DNA from: Panicum virgatum
Lineage: Eukaryota; Streptophyta; Magnoliopsida; Poales; Poaceae
DNA length: 64,000 nucleotides
Reading direction: 5' to 3'
Assembly (NCBI RefSeq): GCF_016808335.1
Contig: NC_053141.1
Span: forward strand, 4,167,326-4,231,325
Below, piece after piece: positions 23,864 to 36,127 of the stretch (position 1 is the first letter of the stretch; each line of letters opens with the position of its first letter). The notes under the pieces were generated by a model. The model did not search any database and was not told the origin of the DNA. It saw only the letters and a list, made by a program, of their open reading frames with translations. The position numbers and the translations under genes were made by a program.

Positions 23864-24494
23864 TCTAGGCCATTCAGATGCAAGTTCCTTTATTTTTACT
23901 TGAAATGATTGCAGGCTGGAAAGAATAAACCATGGTTATACATAACTGTTTGATGCAGCCCAGTCAAGCAGTCACCGTAACATCAATCATTCTCTCTGTA
24001 ACCAGAGTTCATTTATGAATTATGATCAATCGCAGCCTGCAGGTTACAAGGGACAAGGGTTATATATGTGTATGAATCATTCATCTTGAATTTGCTGACA
24101 GTGAGTTGCGAGTCTTAGATGACCATGCCATGCAATTTATTTTCCAGAAAAACAAATGCCATCCATTGCGAAAAATTAAATGAACAATGCAAGTTGGTAC
24201 TAAAGTTCTTGAGACAAATATGAAACACTGGGGATTGCTCGTAGCAGTCCAGAAAAGATTGCCAAACTTTTTTTTCATTATGCTCTGAACTCTTCAAAAA
24301 CCAATTTCATAAAGTCCTTGAAAAAAATATGTTCTATACTTGTACTGATTATTAGAAGAGGTTCGTTCAGCCAATTCTCTCCAACACAAATTACTATAAA
24401 CCCCTTCTCCTGTCCTCCGATGCACAAGTCACACGGCCATTCAATACCGCTGGCTTTATATTCAAAAAAAAAAAAAATCCCCGCTGGCTTTGTG
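23864..24494. other. Upstream region of the SOFL-like gene
   Basis: AT-rich promoter-side sequence. No separate gene is seen. Confidence 0.4.
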
Positions 24495-24502
24495 TATATA
24501 AA
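24495..24502 (+). promoter_or_regulatory. TATA box of the SOFL-like gene
   Basis: TATATAAA lies 57 bp before the ATG at 24559, at a distance and in a context usual for a plant core promoter with a short leader. Confidence 0.6.
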
Positions 24503-24558
24503 GAGACAGCAACACTTGACCCCTCAAGGCCTCACAGCCTACCTGCACCTTCTTCCCA

Positions 24559-25573
24559 ATGGAGAACTCAGGCCAAGACCTCTCTTCCACGGCCAACCAC
24601 TTCTTCTCCTCCGGTGATGGCAGCGCCGCCGCCTCCGTGGAGAGCGGCTGGAAGTCGTACATCGACTACTTCATGGAGATGCAGCAGCGACAGAAAGGGG
24701 AGGCGAGCCTTGCTACTGGTGGTCTCTCAACTGATGATGTTGGACGATGCCGTTCCACATCGGAGTACAGTGGTGATTGTGGATTAGGAGCCTCCACACG
24801 GCTGCCAGCGCTTGTGGAGCCGTCGGTGGTATCGAGAAGGTTGAGCCTCAAGGAGGGTTGGAGGAGGAAGAAGAAGGTTCTGTATGATGAGTCCTTGGAG
24901 GATACTGCCACATCTCCTATCAGTAGCCCTAAGGTTAGAACTTAATTATATTACAGGGTTATGCTACTGTAGAGTTTTTGTTTATTTTACATGGCACCTC
25001 TTAAAATTAGATTTTTGTTTTGATTTGGGAGTTTTGATTTAATTGGCTCGTGTAAGTAAATTTTATTTCTATTTGTGATTCAGTTGAGGGACTCAGATGC
25101 CAATCACCAGAGGAAAGGGAGTTCTTGTGATGAGATTTCACATTCTAAGGTGATTGTCCTTTATATCTGAACCTAGTGATCAACTATGTACCTCATTAAT
25201 AATTCAATTGCACCATGTTTAAAATCCTTTGGAGAAATCAAAATGCAACTTCCACAAATGAGCTGTTAAAGATTGATCGTCATTTACATTTTTTTTCTTA
25301 ACGAGATTGATCATTTGCTTTGATACAGTTTAACCTTCAAGTCACATAAAAGAGCATTTAAGAAAAAAACTAAATCTCACCTTGGTGTACTTTATCCGAA
25401 ATTTACAGAAGAATACAAGTGATGTAAATGGAGCAAACACAACAACAGACACGACAATCAAAGAAGATGGTGCATGGTTGATACCTGCTTGTGTACATAT
25501 GGTAATAAACCAGCATCAACCCTATCACAAATGTACATGTACACACACTTGCACATATGAAAAGAAGGTATAG
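24559..25573 (+). CDS. SOB FIVE-LIKE (SOFL)-type small protein
   Basis: A small plant-specific protein of the SOFL type; members have been linked to cytokinin levels, but no biochemical activity is certain. Exons are 24559-24933 (125 aa), 25084-25149 (22 aa) and 25409 onward, with GT-AG junctions in phase 0. Residues 33-42 read VESGWKSYID, matching the SOFL A motif (GW..YI). Near residues 114-125, YDESLEDTATSP resembles the acidic and Ser-rich second motif. The rest is low-complexity and charged. The C-terminus is uncertain: exon 3 can run to the stop ending at 25573, or splice at a GTAATA donor after 25500 to a possible exon near 28190 (VCEILYPYLA..., stop about 28245). In that case the CACTA element would lie in an intron. 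Confidence 0.68.
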
Positions 25574-25617
25574 ATAGTCTTGTGAACCAAGGTGTGGGGC
25601 AGTAGCTAGGTACAATC

Positions 25618-26928
25618 ACTACTACAGAAAGGCACATTTGTCCCGGGTGCAAACTACTTTTAGTCCCGGTTTTCCAACCGGGATTGCTCATCCGGGACAA
25701 ATGTGCCTATGGCTTTTGTCCCGGCCTCTTTTCAACCGGGATAAATGTAATTTTTCGAAACAAAAAAAATTCAGCTCGCCAGCTCCCGAGGAGCCAGCTT
25801 CTACAAATCCAAAAATTGGACCAAAACTACAATATTGAAATCCAGATCTAATCCACAATACATTACACATCACATATCAAGATCTAATTCACACAAGAAA
25901 GCACAAGATCTAATCCACAATACATGAGATTAATTCACAACATATGAGACTGATTTGATTCACATCACATATAGATTCAACATCAAAATCACAAACGAAA
26001 AAAATAAAAAAGAAGCACGCGGCGGCGGCGGTTCGCTGTGTCCCCCGCCGGCGCCTGGGACGTGCTTGCCCGCCTCCTGCCCGCCAAGTGCCCCCGCCGG
26101 GACCTTGAAGCAGTTGCGCCGAGTGCCCCCGGCGGTTCGCTTCTGACCTTGAAGTGGTTGCGCCGAGTGCCCCCGCCGGGATAGACCGCGCCGCCGGGGC
26201 TAGCCGGCCGCGCCGCTCGCCGGAGCCGGCCAGATCCGGGCCGTGCCTCCCGGCGGAGCCGGCCAGAGCCGGCCGCGCCAGGGCCGCTGGGCCTGGCCGC
26301 TTCTCCTGCGGCTCGCCGGGCACCCGCCCGCGCCGCTGGCCCCGCCCGCTCCGGTGCCTGGTGGCGGCGCACCGGTCCGCGCCCGCGCGGCGACGCACTG
26401 GCCCGCGCTGCGACGTAGTGGCCCGCGCCCGAGCGGCGGCTCGCCGGCCGGCAGTGCCTGCAAAAGCTAACGGAGGGAGGGAGGGAGAGGGAGGGAGGAA
26501 GGGGATGAGGGAGAGGGAGAGGGAGGAAGGGGCCGGATGGATCTCGGAGAGGCGGAGATATCTGGAGGGAGAAGAGAAAGAGACTGATGAGAGAGAGGAG
26601 GTGAGCAGTGGATCGGAGATAATAAGTGCTGGACGTACTTTTTGTCCCGGGTGGAGACTTCACCCGGGATAAAAAGTCCCCTTTAGTCTCGGGTGGAGTC
26701 ATCAACCGGGACAAAAGGCCCGCGCAACCTTTTATCCCGGTTGGAGTCACCAACCGGGACAAAAGGCCCCCCTTTTGTCCCGGTTGGTGCCTTCAACCGG
26801 GATAAAATGGCCCCTGTCCCCCGCTGGCCCGGCTAGCCGTTGGACCCGGGACAAAAGCCACATATTATCCCGGGCCCAAAGGCAGCCGGGACAAATGGCC
26901 TGGAACAAAGGCCTATTCTGTAGTAGTG
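25618..26928. mobile_element. Non-autonomous CACTA (En/Spm-type) element, 1.3 kb
   Basis: The ends CACTACTACAGAA and TTCTGTAGTAGTG are the classic CACTA termini. AAT flanks both sides (25615-25617 and 26929-26931), the 3-bp duplication of this superfamily. Subterminal repeats of CCGGGACAAA/TTTGTCCCGG in both orientations fill the last 300 bp and the first 120 bp, as needed for transposase binding. The GC-rich interior (about 26015-26470) has long frames on both strands but no transposase. It is inserted right behind, or inside, the SOFL-like gene. Confidence 0.9.
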
Positions 26929-26931
26929 AAT

Positions 26932-29083
26932 TCTTCTGAACGTTATTAGTCTGTTCCTGTTAATGAAAGGGTACAAAGTTCACATGTGAAAAGGCACAAA
27001 CTAAGGATTTAGTGTTAGGTGAGGCATCACAATGGTGTGTTAGATATGGGGTCTATTCCATCTTGTGAAGATTAGTTATTCTGTTCATGTATGAGCTAGT
27101 TGTTGATCTATCTGTTCCTTCCTCATTTTAGTTCCATCATGAATCCATGACCAAGATATACAATAGAAATAAAGTGCATATCATGAAAACGACACTCTAT
27201 CAGGATTTGTTTAAAATGGCAACTGCTAAGCTTGATTGAGTGAAAACGAAAGGGGTCCAAAATCGATCTAAAGAAGCTGTGCACGCATGGGTGCACGCGC
27301 ATTTGTCGGTTGAAAATTTCCCCATCATTTTCAGAAGAAGGCCGTTCTCGGTGTCAAAATTGAGTACATTAATTCAAGACATAGAAAGCTGAAATTTAAT
27401 TGTAAATATACAAGCTAAGTGGAGAAAATAAATAAAAAAGTTTAGGAGACCAGAGGCAATTTACTCTGTTGTGGATGTTTTTTGTTAGCAAATTGTACTC
27501 TCCGCACATGATTGGCTACCTAAAGGTGATCCTTATAAACAAGAGAGAAATTTAATTAATTGAGTGGGAGTTGGACAGGGCACTGTAAATAATTCTTTAG
27601 AATTTTTTGAAATTCAAACTACATATAGGATCAGTTTCAAATAAATCATCAAATCTTTAGTAGTTTAACCCAAAATTTTCACTTCCCTGAAAAACTCATA
27701 AGTTTTTTATCCCTGAGGTTTACAGAAATTTGAACTGAGATATCATTATGCGTTGAGAAGAACATTTAGTTATATATTTGTTGACAGTTGATACCTTGAA
27801 CTATAATCCAGAGCTAGTAGCTAGCTAAATACCTTTTGTTACACGAATTGAAAATTTTTGAGTTAACTGAAGAGAACGAATTTATTTTTGTTCAGTTTCT
27901 TAACTGGGGGAGATTAATAATTGGAAGGGATGCGTGCTATAACTTGGATTTTTCTCTAATCGATAAATGAAAAAAAAGGAAGCCCACAAGTAGAGGTTCA
28001 AGTTAATTGACTTGAAGAACTTATGTTTTAATTTGGCCATGATGGATTATTGATTAGGACATCTCCATTATTAGCCATTAGGCTCATCATATATAAGAAA
28101 GATACTGAAACTACAGGATTTATCTTGCACAAAGAGTTAAGAAATGTACTTTCTAAATGAAAGTGTTCAAATTCAAATCTACTTGCAGGTTTGTGAAATC
28201 CTATACCCATATCTGGCACCATTAAAGCTCAAAATGTATCCCTGACGACATGAAAGTGATTTCAGGATGCCTTTGCATTAACAAGATGCATGCTTGGGCT
28301 AGCTAGGTAGTACTGCTAGTAGCTAGTACCAGGACTAGAATGGGTAGAGCCATGTGCCGCAACAGATAGGCAGTTGAGAAGAAGAAGGTCAGTACTGTTG
28401 CAGTTGGTCCTTTTCAGACTCATTTTTCTATAGAAAAAAGGCGCATTTTCTATTGGGCTATTGAATTGCATTCTTTGACTCTTACTGGCAAACAGCCACA
28501 AACATTTCAGACTGTGTACACATTTCCCCCCCAACTCTGCCAAACTTCATTGTCGGATTTGACTAGGCGCACCTGTATAAACAAAATCTGATTTGAAAAT
28601 AAATAAAGGTACATTCTACCTTAAAAATACGTAAAGGTAGATGCATTTTATTCTCTTTTCAATATGGCAGTAAGAGTCACCTTGCCTCGCTTGCCGCTGT
28701 CATCTAGCCACTGCCGTCCGCCATCACGAAGTTGTTCCGGTGGGGTTTCGTGGTGCTGTGCTTCTGGCGCTTCTGGATTAAGCTCAAGAATATCACGTAC
28801 GCCCATAATTTCTCTCGTGTGGCATGATGTTATGGTACGGTGTCATGGAGGAATTGGAGGCGACATGCATGACAAGGTACAACGCCCATGACCTACACCG
28901 CAGCAACAAGACAGACACTGCGAATGCAGCTGGCCCATGGATCAACATGTGTATATGTTATTAAGATGAGAGGTCTTTTACAGTGCACAATACTACCATT
29001 TGGTAGTATGTAGTATAAATGAGATCTGATCATTCATTAAAAAGGAGATCTTCAATCACATCAGAGCTATATTAACCCTTAGG
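26932..29083. other. AT-rich spacer, no firm gene
   Basis: About 2.1 kb with scattered stop codons in all frames. The only candidate is an acceptor-like site CTTGCAG near 28190, discussed under the SOFL-like gene. No named repeat is seen. Confidence 0.4.
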
Positions 29084-29207
29084 ATGTGTTTGGTTGCTCG
29101 CATGAGTTTTCGCAGTCTGTCTTCTCAAGCAGGCAACCAAACACTCGTGAAGTATACAGATATGCACTAGTGCAACCGGAGCTCTCATGCGAGCAACCAA
29201 CACACAT
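29084..29207. mobile_element. Short foldback MITE, 124 bp
   Basis: GTGTTTGGTTGCTCGCATGAG at the left pairs with CTCATGCGAGCAACCAACAC at the right. Non-coding. Target duplication not resolved. Confidence 0.55.
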
Positions 29208-29221
29208 TTGCTAGTTTTCAC

Positions 29222-29606
29222 CCTGTTCGGCTGTGCTAGTTTGGCTGGGCTGGAGCCAGCCATGGCTGATTCCGTTGTTGCCTTGAAACGGGAGACGTCG
29301 TCCGCCGGCATCGGCATCACCTCCGCTTAAAATAATTGGAGACGGAGATGCGTACGATCTCGGGCGTCCTCATGTGGTTGCCCACGCTCCCGGCAGGTGG
29401 GTCCATCCGCATGTGTGGCGAGCTGGCAGTGGATCCGCGTCGCGCGGTCTCGGGTCGGTGTCCTGCTCGGGGTTTTTTTCGGAGCGCTCGCTTTGCCTAC
29501 CCACTGCCCCGGTCGCTAGCGACGTCAGCTCGTGCCGTTTGGAGCCGAGGACGGAATCAGCGCTGGCTGGCTCCAGCCCAACCAAACTAGCGTAGCCGAA
29601 CAAGCT
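29222..29606. mobile_element. Foldback MITE with GTTCGGCT ends
   Basis: The left GTTCGGCTGTGCTAGTTTGG and the right, reverse complement GTTCGGCTACGCTAGTTTGG, are strong inverted repeats continuing through GGCTGGAGCCAGCC. The interior is GC-rich and non-coding. Confidence 0.62.
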
Positions 29607-29619
29607 GTTTGTATGTGGA

Positions 29620-29828
29620 AGACCGTGGGTGTCTTTGGCATGGCTCCTTGAGCAGCTTCCCCACCGGCTTCAATAGAAGTTGTGCCGAATAGTCATTCTC
29701 AAAGCAGCTTCACTACCGAAACCGAAAATGAACTGATTGAAGGAGGGGCCGGTGGAGCTACGAACTGTAGCTCCTCCGGCTCCTGCCTGCTACAGTGCGG
29801 AAGCCGGAGTCATACCAAACGGGCTCTA
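29620..29828. mobile_element. MITE remnant with CCAAACGGG end
   Basis: The left GTGTCTTTGGCATGGCTCC and right GGAGTCATACCAAACGGGCTC form a loose inverted repeat, with GGCTTC/GAAGC words inside as in the element at 18245-18546. Probably the same broad MITE group. Borders are approximate. Confidence 0.45.
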
Positions 29829-30087
29829 TATATATACTTTCCTTCTCTCTTCTATCAATTGTGCGCTACAGTATAATTTTCTTTTGAGATAGAAGAGAGA
29901 AGAATGCTTTCCATCTCTACCGTGTTCAAGCATAAATACTAACCTTTTTTCATTGGTTTTTGAGAGGCCAAACCAACCAATAATTACAAATTTGAAACAT
30001 AGTAACGAGGGGGCACTTGTGGCATTTGCTGGATAGTAAGAACCTGTCATTAAAGCTACACATAATTACCCACCTCTTGTTAATTGG

Positions 30088-30094
30088 TATAAAA
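30088..30094 (+). promoter_or_regulatory. TATA box before a short ORF
   Basis: TATAAAA, 74 bp before the ATG at 30168. The spacing is normal for a plant promoter, which supports the short ORF downstream as a real first exon. Confidence 0.4.
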
Positions 30095-30167
30095 AGATGG
30101 ACCCTTCTCCTGAAATCCTACTACCACATTCCCCTGTCTTCTCCCGGAAGTTCCACCATCAAGTCCA

Positions 30168-30290
30168 ATGGAGTCCGGTGGCAAGAAACAAGAGTCTCGT
30201 GGCAACAAACAGGTGACCGGTGGCAAGAAGAATCAAGTTTCAGGTGGTAACGAAGAGCACGAGAAACATGAGTCACATAGAAAGAGGTAA
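30168..30290 (+). CDS. Short Gly/Lys-rich ORF, perhaps an orphan first exon
   Basis: I do not recognise this gene. The ORF encodes 40 residues that begin MESGGKKQESRG and repeat a GGKK or GGN unit three times. It is strongly charged. At its 3' end the sequence AAAGAG|GTAAGG is an excellent splice donor, so the 40 codons may be the first exon of a larger gene whose other exons are lost or not recognised. It has a TATA box upstream. It could also be a chance frame. Confidence 0.3.
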   Translation: MESGGKKQESRGNKQVTGGKKNQVSGGNEEHEKHESHRKR

Positions 30291-30299
30291 GGGGCAGAA

Positions 30300-31910
30300 A
30301 AATCTTGGCTGCAAAATTTTAATAAAATCAATGAACGTGTGTGGTAATTTGACTTTTTAGTATTTTTATTACGCTCGATGCCTTCACGTGCATGATTTTT
30401 TTTGGACAGCTTTTGTGATAATAAAATAGATAAAACAAAAAACTGTCAAGACTGAGACAACTTCACGTAAGCCCAAAAGATGAATTCGGCCCATAATCAC
30501 CGGCAGGTCCAATTAGCCTTTTTGCCTCGCTCTCAGTGATCGATCCAAACGGATGGCCGAGATCGATCGCACAACAGCCTAAACCGCTGATATTAGTCGT
30601 CTACCTTAAACCCTTGCTCATTTCCTCCTCCCCTCTACCTTTTCGGTGTGCGTGAAAGAGTTGGTGATGGCGGCGGCGATGTGGGAATAGCTTCGCATTT
30701 CCTCCTTCCCCTCTATAGTGTCGTGCAAAGTTGCAGCCAACACAGATCTAATGAAGAAAATGTCAAGAGTTAAGGTGATGAACTTGTCACAAAACAATCT
30801 AGGGTTTGGGAGTTGATGTCGATTTGGCAAAATATTCTTAGTGTATTGAATTTGGGGAAATTTTCTTTAATTACATTGGGAAAGAAAGAGTTTGGATCTG
30901 CATTTTAAGAGAGTGCTAAGCTAGGCCCACCTATTGGCGAGTAAGATGCGGCGATGGATGGTGAAGGGCAAATTCACTTCACTAGTTCATTACCAAACAT
31001 CCCTCCTCCGCTACCACTGGTTCATTACCAAACCTCCCTCCTCCGCTACCACGATGTGTGGTCTCCGTCATTCCTAACAGATTTCCACCTTAGTGGCAAG
31101 CCATATCAATGCGGATTAGGTGAGCGCAGCGGCACATGCCTCCCCTCAGCCGCCGCCGGCCACCACCCACCGGCTATCCAACCCTGCTCGGCGGGGACGC
31201 TGTCGCGCCCCCTCGCCCACGCCGCTAGACGAACCACCGCCGTCGCTGGGCCTGCCGCCGCCGCCGCCATCTCCTCTAAGCCCGATGGGCATGGCACCCC
31301 CGGAAACCCGAACTCCCTAAGCTCCACCGCCTCCCGCCGCCAGCGACCTCGCCGGCGACCGCCCCGCCCACCAACCACCCCTGGACGGCGGCGGCACGAA
31401 TCTTAAAACACATCGAACGGGAGCTGACAGGGAGGACAGAAAGCCGCTGTGCTCATCAGAATATTAGCGCAAGCCATATCTTTCGTCAACTTGGTAACTT
31501 GTACACCACTTATACGGTTATACCGGCTGATGAACTTCACTAGTGCTCTAACTGCCGCCGGAACAGGTAAGTCCAATCTCCATCGTAGTCTCATTCTGGC
31601 AAGATTTGAATCTTAATTTTTCCTCTAATTTTTTATGGCGATAAACAGGATTTCAATCTCAATTCGTAGCGTAAAATTTTGTGACGATTTCAATCAAAGC
31701 AAAGGGGCGCAAATTCTTCACCCGGAAACCTGTTTGCTCTCCTCGCCCAAACCCCCAAAGGCCAAAAGCCCAAAACCCTCGCCGTCGGGTGGCGCGGTTG
31801 CCTCTCCCGCCGCCGCGACATCAGTAACGCATTACAACTGTATACACCATAATAAAAGGCTGCAGATTTTGTCCCAATTCCAGCTTTTTCTTTCGATGTT
31901 TTAGCTAAAA
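30300..31910. other. Spacer and FIE upstream region
   Basis: Mixed sequence with a GC-rich, Pro/Ala-coding patch (31100-31400) whose frames look like composition effects. A near-exact 30-bp direct repeat lies at about 30984-31049 (TTCATTACCAAAC(A/C)TCCCTCC). No gene is supported before FIE. Confidence 0.4.
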
Positions 31911-32214
31911 TTGACTCAATTTGAAGTTGGCAGGCCCCTTCCAATTTCTTTCCCAATCTGCTAATCCTCGATATAATCTGTGCTGTGCTGCGTTAAATCC
32001 CCAAATTCGCAGTGCGGCGCCGCCCCAGCCACGCCGGAAGAGGTCACCGCGTGAGTTCACTGTCCCCGTCGCCGTCGCCTCCGCCTCTAACCCGAACCCC
32101 AGGCGGCCGTCGGTGAAGAAGAGGGAGCAGCAACCGCAGGAGGAGGAGGAGGAAGCGGCGGAGGAGGGGGAGAAGCGCCCAGCGAAACCAGACTTCCTGC
32201 CGCTGCCGCCGTTC

Positions 32215-35200
32215 ATGGCGAAGCTGGGCCCGGGGCAGGGGCTGGGGTGCGAGGCGGCGGAGGGGTCGCTCGTGCCCAGCCGGAAGCGGGAGTACAAGCC
32301 CTGCGGCAAGCACACTGAGGGGAAGCGCCCGCTCTACGCCATCGGGTTCAACTTCATGGACGCGCGCTACTACGACGTCTTCGCCACCGTCGGCGGCAAC
32401 CGCGTAAGCCACCGACTGTTCTCTCTCCTTGTCCTTTTTTTTTCTTCTTGATTGAGGTTCGGGGAGTTCTTGATGACGAATGGCAAGGGAAAGCTACGAT
32501 TTTTGGTGAGGGTGCTGATCGATTTTAGGAGGTGGGGCGCGCTTTTGTTTTAAAATTCGATCGAAAGCTGGGACAATGAATTGTTTTTTTATTGGGGATT
32601 TCAGGTCTGTAATCTGTGATGGATTGTGATCTGTTTTGCCCAAACATTGTGTAGTTTGCTATATGTTTTGATTCATTTGATTGATGAAAACCTCAGCCTT
32701 TTGCCAGAAAGTTGGACCATTGGGGAAAAGGGTGGATGGGAGCAAGACAGAAGCAATAGTACCTTGATTATAAGATAATCTTTTAATGTCCCTTGTGATG
32801 AAACAATGCGACTTTCACCTGCTTGTGTTGATGAGTCACCTATCTTGTCGCTTTATCTTGCAGGTGACAACTTACCGTTGCCTTGAGAATGGTAGTTTTG
32901 CTGTTCTACAAGCTTACGTTGATGAGGATGTAAGAGAGACAATGCCTGATGTCTGTGGTTGCTAATCTAAGTTTGATAATGTGCTTTCTCTAATGCTTGT
33001 GCTGCCTATTTTACCTCAGAAGGATGAGTCATTCTACACTCTAAGTTGGGCTCGTGATCATGTTGATGGCTCACCACTTCTGGTGGCAGCAGGAAGCAAT
33101 GGGATCATTCGGGTCATCAACTGTGCTACTGAGAAGTTAGCTAAGGTATATTACCCCTAGAGTTGTCTTTCTTCCTAAGGCAAACTTGAATGAAGCTTCA
33201 TTTGCATAAATCGATATATCAGTTGCTTACCTAACAGACTCCACTTTATGTATGAAATCCCATCCAGAAGTTCATTTGAATTTGCTTTGATTAAGGCATG
33301 GTCTGTTTGCTACTTATTAATTCCATTAGCAAACTGTACCTTTTACCCACAGAAGATTCTGGTTTGGATACTTCAGTACATCTGTTATAGTCAAGACACG
33401 TACAACCTAGCGTATCTGTTATAGTTAATACTATCCTATCCTACAAACTAGGCCGCACACTGTGCGCTTATTTGTTATTTCTGTTTATGCAATTCTGCAG
33501 AGCTTTGTTGGCCATGGTGACTCAATAAATGAGATAAGAACTCAAGCATTGAAGCCTTCGCTCATCATTTCTGCAAGCAAGGTTACCGAATAACCTGTTC
33601 TTAGGTTGAATGTACTTTTCTTGTAATTGTTCTGACACCATTTCATATGAAATTATTGATAGGATGAATCTGTTAGGCTATGGAATGTCCATACAGGGAT
33701 CTGCATCTTGGTATTTGCTGGAGCTGGAGGTCATCGCAATGAAGTGTTGAGTGTTGTAAGTAGCTCCTGCCTCCTACTATGGTATTGTTTTAGAATCTTT
33801 CTTGCTCGAAGTGCCCTGAAGCTACCACTCTTTCAGCTTGTGATGTTACTCTTTGTTATTGAGCATTAAAATTATCAGGGATAAGATAAGAGTTCTGGTG
33901 ACTGCTATGGCTTTTGTACTTCCATTACGTTAGGCATAAATGTACTGATCAAAATAAATTATTTTGGCTGAAGGACTTCCACCCCAGTGATATTGAGCGT
34001 TTTGCAAGTTGTGGCATGGATAACACTGTGAAAATCTGGTCAATGAAAGGTTGGACAACTAAGTCAAAGTAGCATCATGTTTACATTTGCATGCTGCGTA
34101 TTATTGATAGAGTTTGCCAATGTCGTCACAGAATTTTGGCTATATGTTGACAAATCATATTCTTGGACTGATCTTCCATCAAAGTTTCCAACAAAATATG
34201 TCCAATTCCCGGTATGTTAAGCATCTATAATAATCTTAGATCCATTCTTTTGCAAACTACTGTTGGTTTTTAGTCTTCATGCCATCAAACCGGTCTGTTT
34301 CTTTCCTTGCAGGTCTTGATTGCTGCAGTACACTCTAACTATGTTGATTGTACAAGATGGCTTGGTGACTTCATCCTGTCGAAGGTGAATTTCCTCATTT
34401 GTTAAATGGATACAAATTGCTGCTATAGTACACTTATCGTTCTTTTAATGTTTCAATGTACCACTGTATCTGGATCCTATATTGTTGTATGGTGCAGTGT
34501 GCACACATTGAATCTTTCAACCTTTTATTTTCCAAGTGCCAAATTTGGTTCCTGTGTAATGAGAGATCTGATCCGTGCTAACTTGGATTTGCAGAGTGTT
34601 GACAATGAAATTGTGCTTTGGGAACCAAAAACAAAAGAACAGAGTCCTGGCGAGGTGACACAGTGTAACATTTCTTGAATTGTATTACCTATTATAATGT
34701 CATGCTCATCTAAGTTGTAGATTACTTCCAGTGGTTTCTTCAATTTCTAGGAACTGACTGCTCATTCCTATGAAGTAATATGATTTTCTCTTTCGTCATA
34801 TAGGGAAGCATCGATATTCTTCAGAAGTACCCTGTGCCAGAGTGCGACATCTGGTTTATCAAATTTTCGTGCGATTTTCACTTTAATCAGTTGGCAATAG
34901 GTAATATCTATCACATGGGCTGTTTTCTGACATAGAGGTTGTATGTTGTTCCTGCTTCATAAATTTCATGCCCCTCAAGTTATGAAGAGGTTTTTGCATG
35001 AAAAGATATTCACACTTATATATGACTGGCTTTTTTATAGAATGTTTGCTGATTGCATATCTGAAAAGTTAGTATACTCTAGTAACCATCCACCGCTTCA
35101 AACAGGAAATCGTGAAGGCAAAATCTATGTGTGGGAAGTGCAGTCAAGCCCTCCTGTCCTAACCGCCCGGTAATCTTTACTGCAAGAATTTCAGTTATCA

Positions 35201-35541
35201 TTCTCCTCAACTTGTATTGGTGGTTCTGGATGCAAACACTTTATCATTTTCAGGCTATATAATCAACAATGCAAATCTCCAATAAGGCAGACTGCAGTGT
35301 CCTTTGATGGAAGGTATTTCACTCTAATGCTCTTGGTGTATCGCCTATTCTAGATTCTGTTTTCCTTTTGTTCTGATGGAGTTACATGTAATGTGCTTGC
35401 TTATTTTCTTTTTCTGTTTTTGCATTGGATTGATTACAAATGTGATGTCTTCGCCCTTTTTCCAGCACGATCCTTGGAGCTGGTGAGGATGGCACCATTT
35501 GGAGATGGGATGAAGTGGATCATGCGAGCGCCAAAAACTGA
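32215..35541 (+). CDS. FIE: FIE, WD40 Polycomb PRC2 subunit (ESC/EED homologue)
   Basis: FIE is the WD40 scaffold of plant Polycomb repressive complex 2, which places H3K27me3 and controls endosperm and flowering genes in the nucleus. Thirteen exons: 32215-32403, 32864-32929, 33020-33145, 33501-33581, 33663-33755, 33974-34049, 34132-34211, 34313-34384, 34595-34654, 34804-34900, 35106-35169, 35254-35313, 35466-35541. All introns are GT-AG and phases close, giving 379 aa, the usual FIE length. Recognisable segments are SRKREYKP near the N-terminus, VGHGDSINEIRTQ, SASKDESVRLWNVHTGIC, DFHPSDIERFASCGMDNT, VDCTRWLGDFILSKSVDNE and GEDGTIWRWDEVD. The ATG at 32215 (MAKLGPGQGLG) is the start I recall for grass FIE2-type proteins. 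The frame stays open about 98 codons further upstream without an ATG (see findings). Confidence 0.96.
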
Positions 35542-36026
35542 AGCAAGTGCAGCTGCTCTGCCGCCATTGGCATCTTGTTCCGTAGTGGTTAGCATTATGG
35601 TCGTTCAAAACTGCAACCTGGTTGTTCTGAAGTCAGGAGAATGGTTGTTAACTGAATGTTCAATGTTTGGATGTTGGCTGTTATGCTTCGAATGTTGTAA
35701 CTTGGAATGATTGCGCTGTTATATTGCGCCATGGACAAGTTACATTTAAACGTTGTTGCAACTTTGGAAACCATTGTCATCCAACTATATGTACTGGTGG
35801 ATGATACTAACGGCAATTAATGGAAGTCTTGCCTTCTGCGAGAAGATTTCGGTGTGGATGGTACTGAAGCTACTTGATTGCTTTCAGTGTGAATGTACAA
35901 ATCCATTGCTAGCTTCTCAGTAATCAACAAAGTTATACCTAATCGCGTCCCTAGTAACCAGCTTCGCAGCTCGTGTTCAGTCAAAGCATGAGGCCCAACC
36001 CAACCGTCCAACTGCTGTGCTACCGG
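35542..36026. other. FIE 3' UTR and downstream flank
   Basis: T-rich sequence directly after the FIE stop, probably its 3' UTR. It ends at the target duplication of the large inverted-repeat element. No other gene is seen. Confidence 0.5.
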
Positions 36027-36127
36027 CATCCCAGCGAATTTTTTTAATTTTAATCCTTTTTAATCTAAAATTTTAATAATAATCTACGTTGATCTAAATT
36101 TTCAAGAACTAGCCCTTTAGTCACGCC

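Noticed and set aside
25910..26762. Long frames on both strands at 25.9-26.8 kb
   Set aside because: They lie in the GC-rich interior of the CACTA element, are low complexity and show no transposase or host domain.
31100..31400. GC-rich frame upstream of FIE
   Set aside because: Pro/Ala/Arg-rich on both strands with no motif, donor or promoter. It looks like base composition only.
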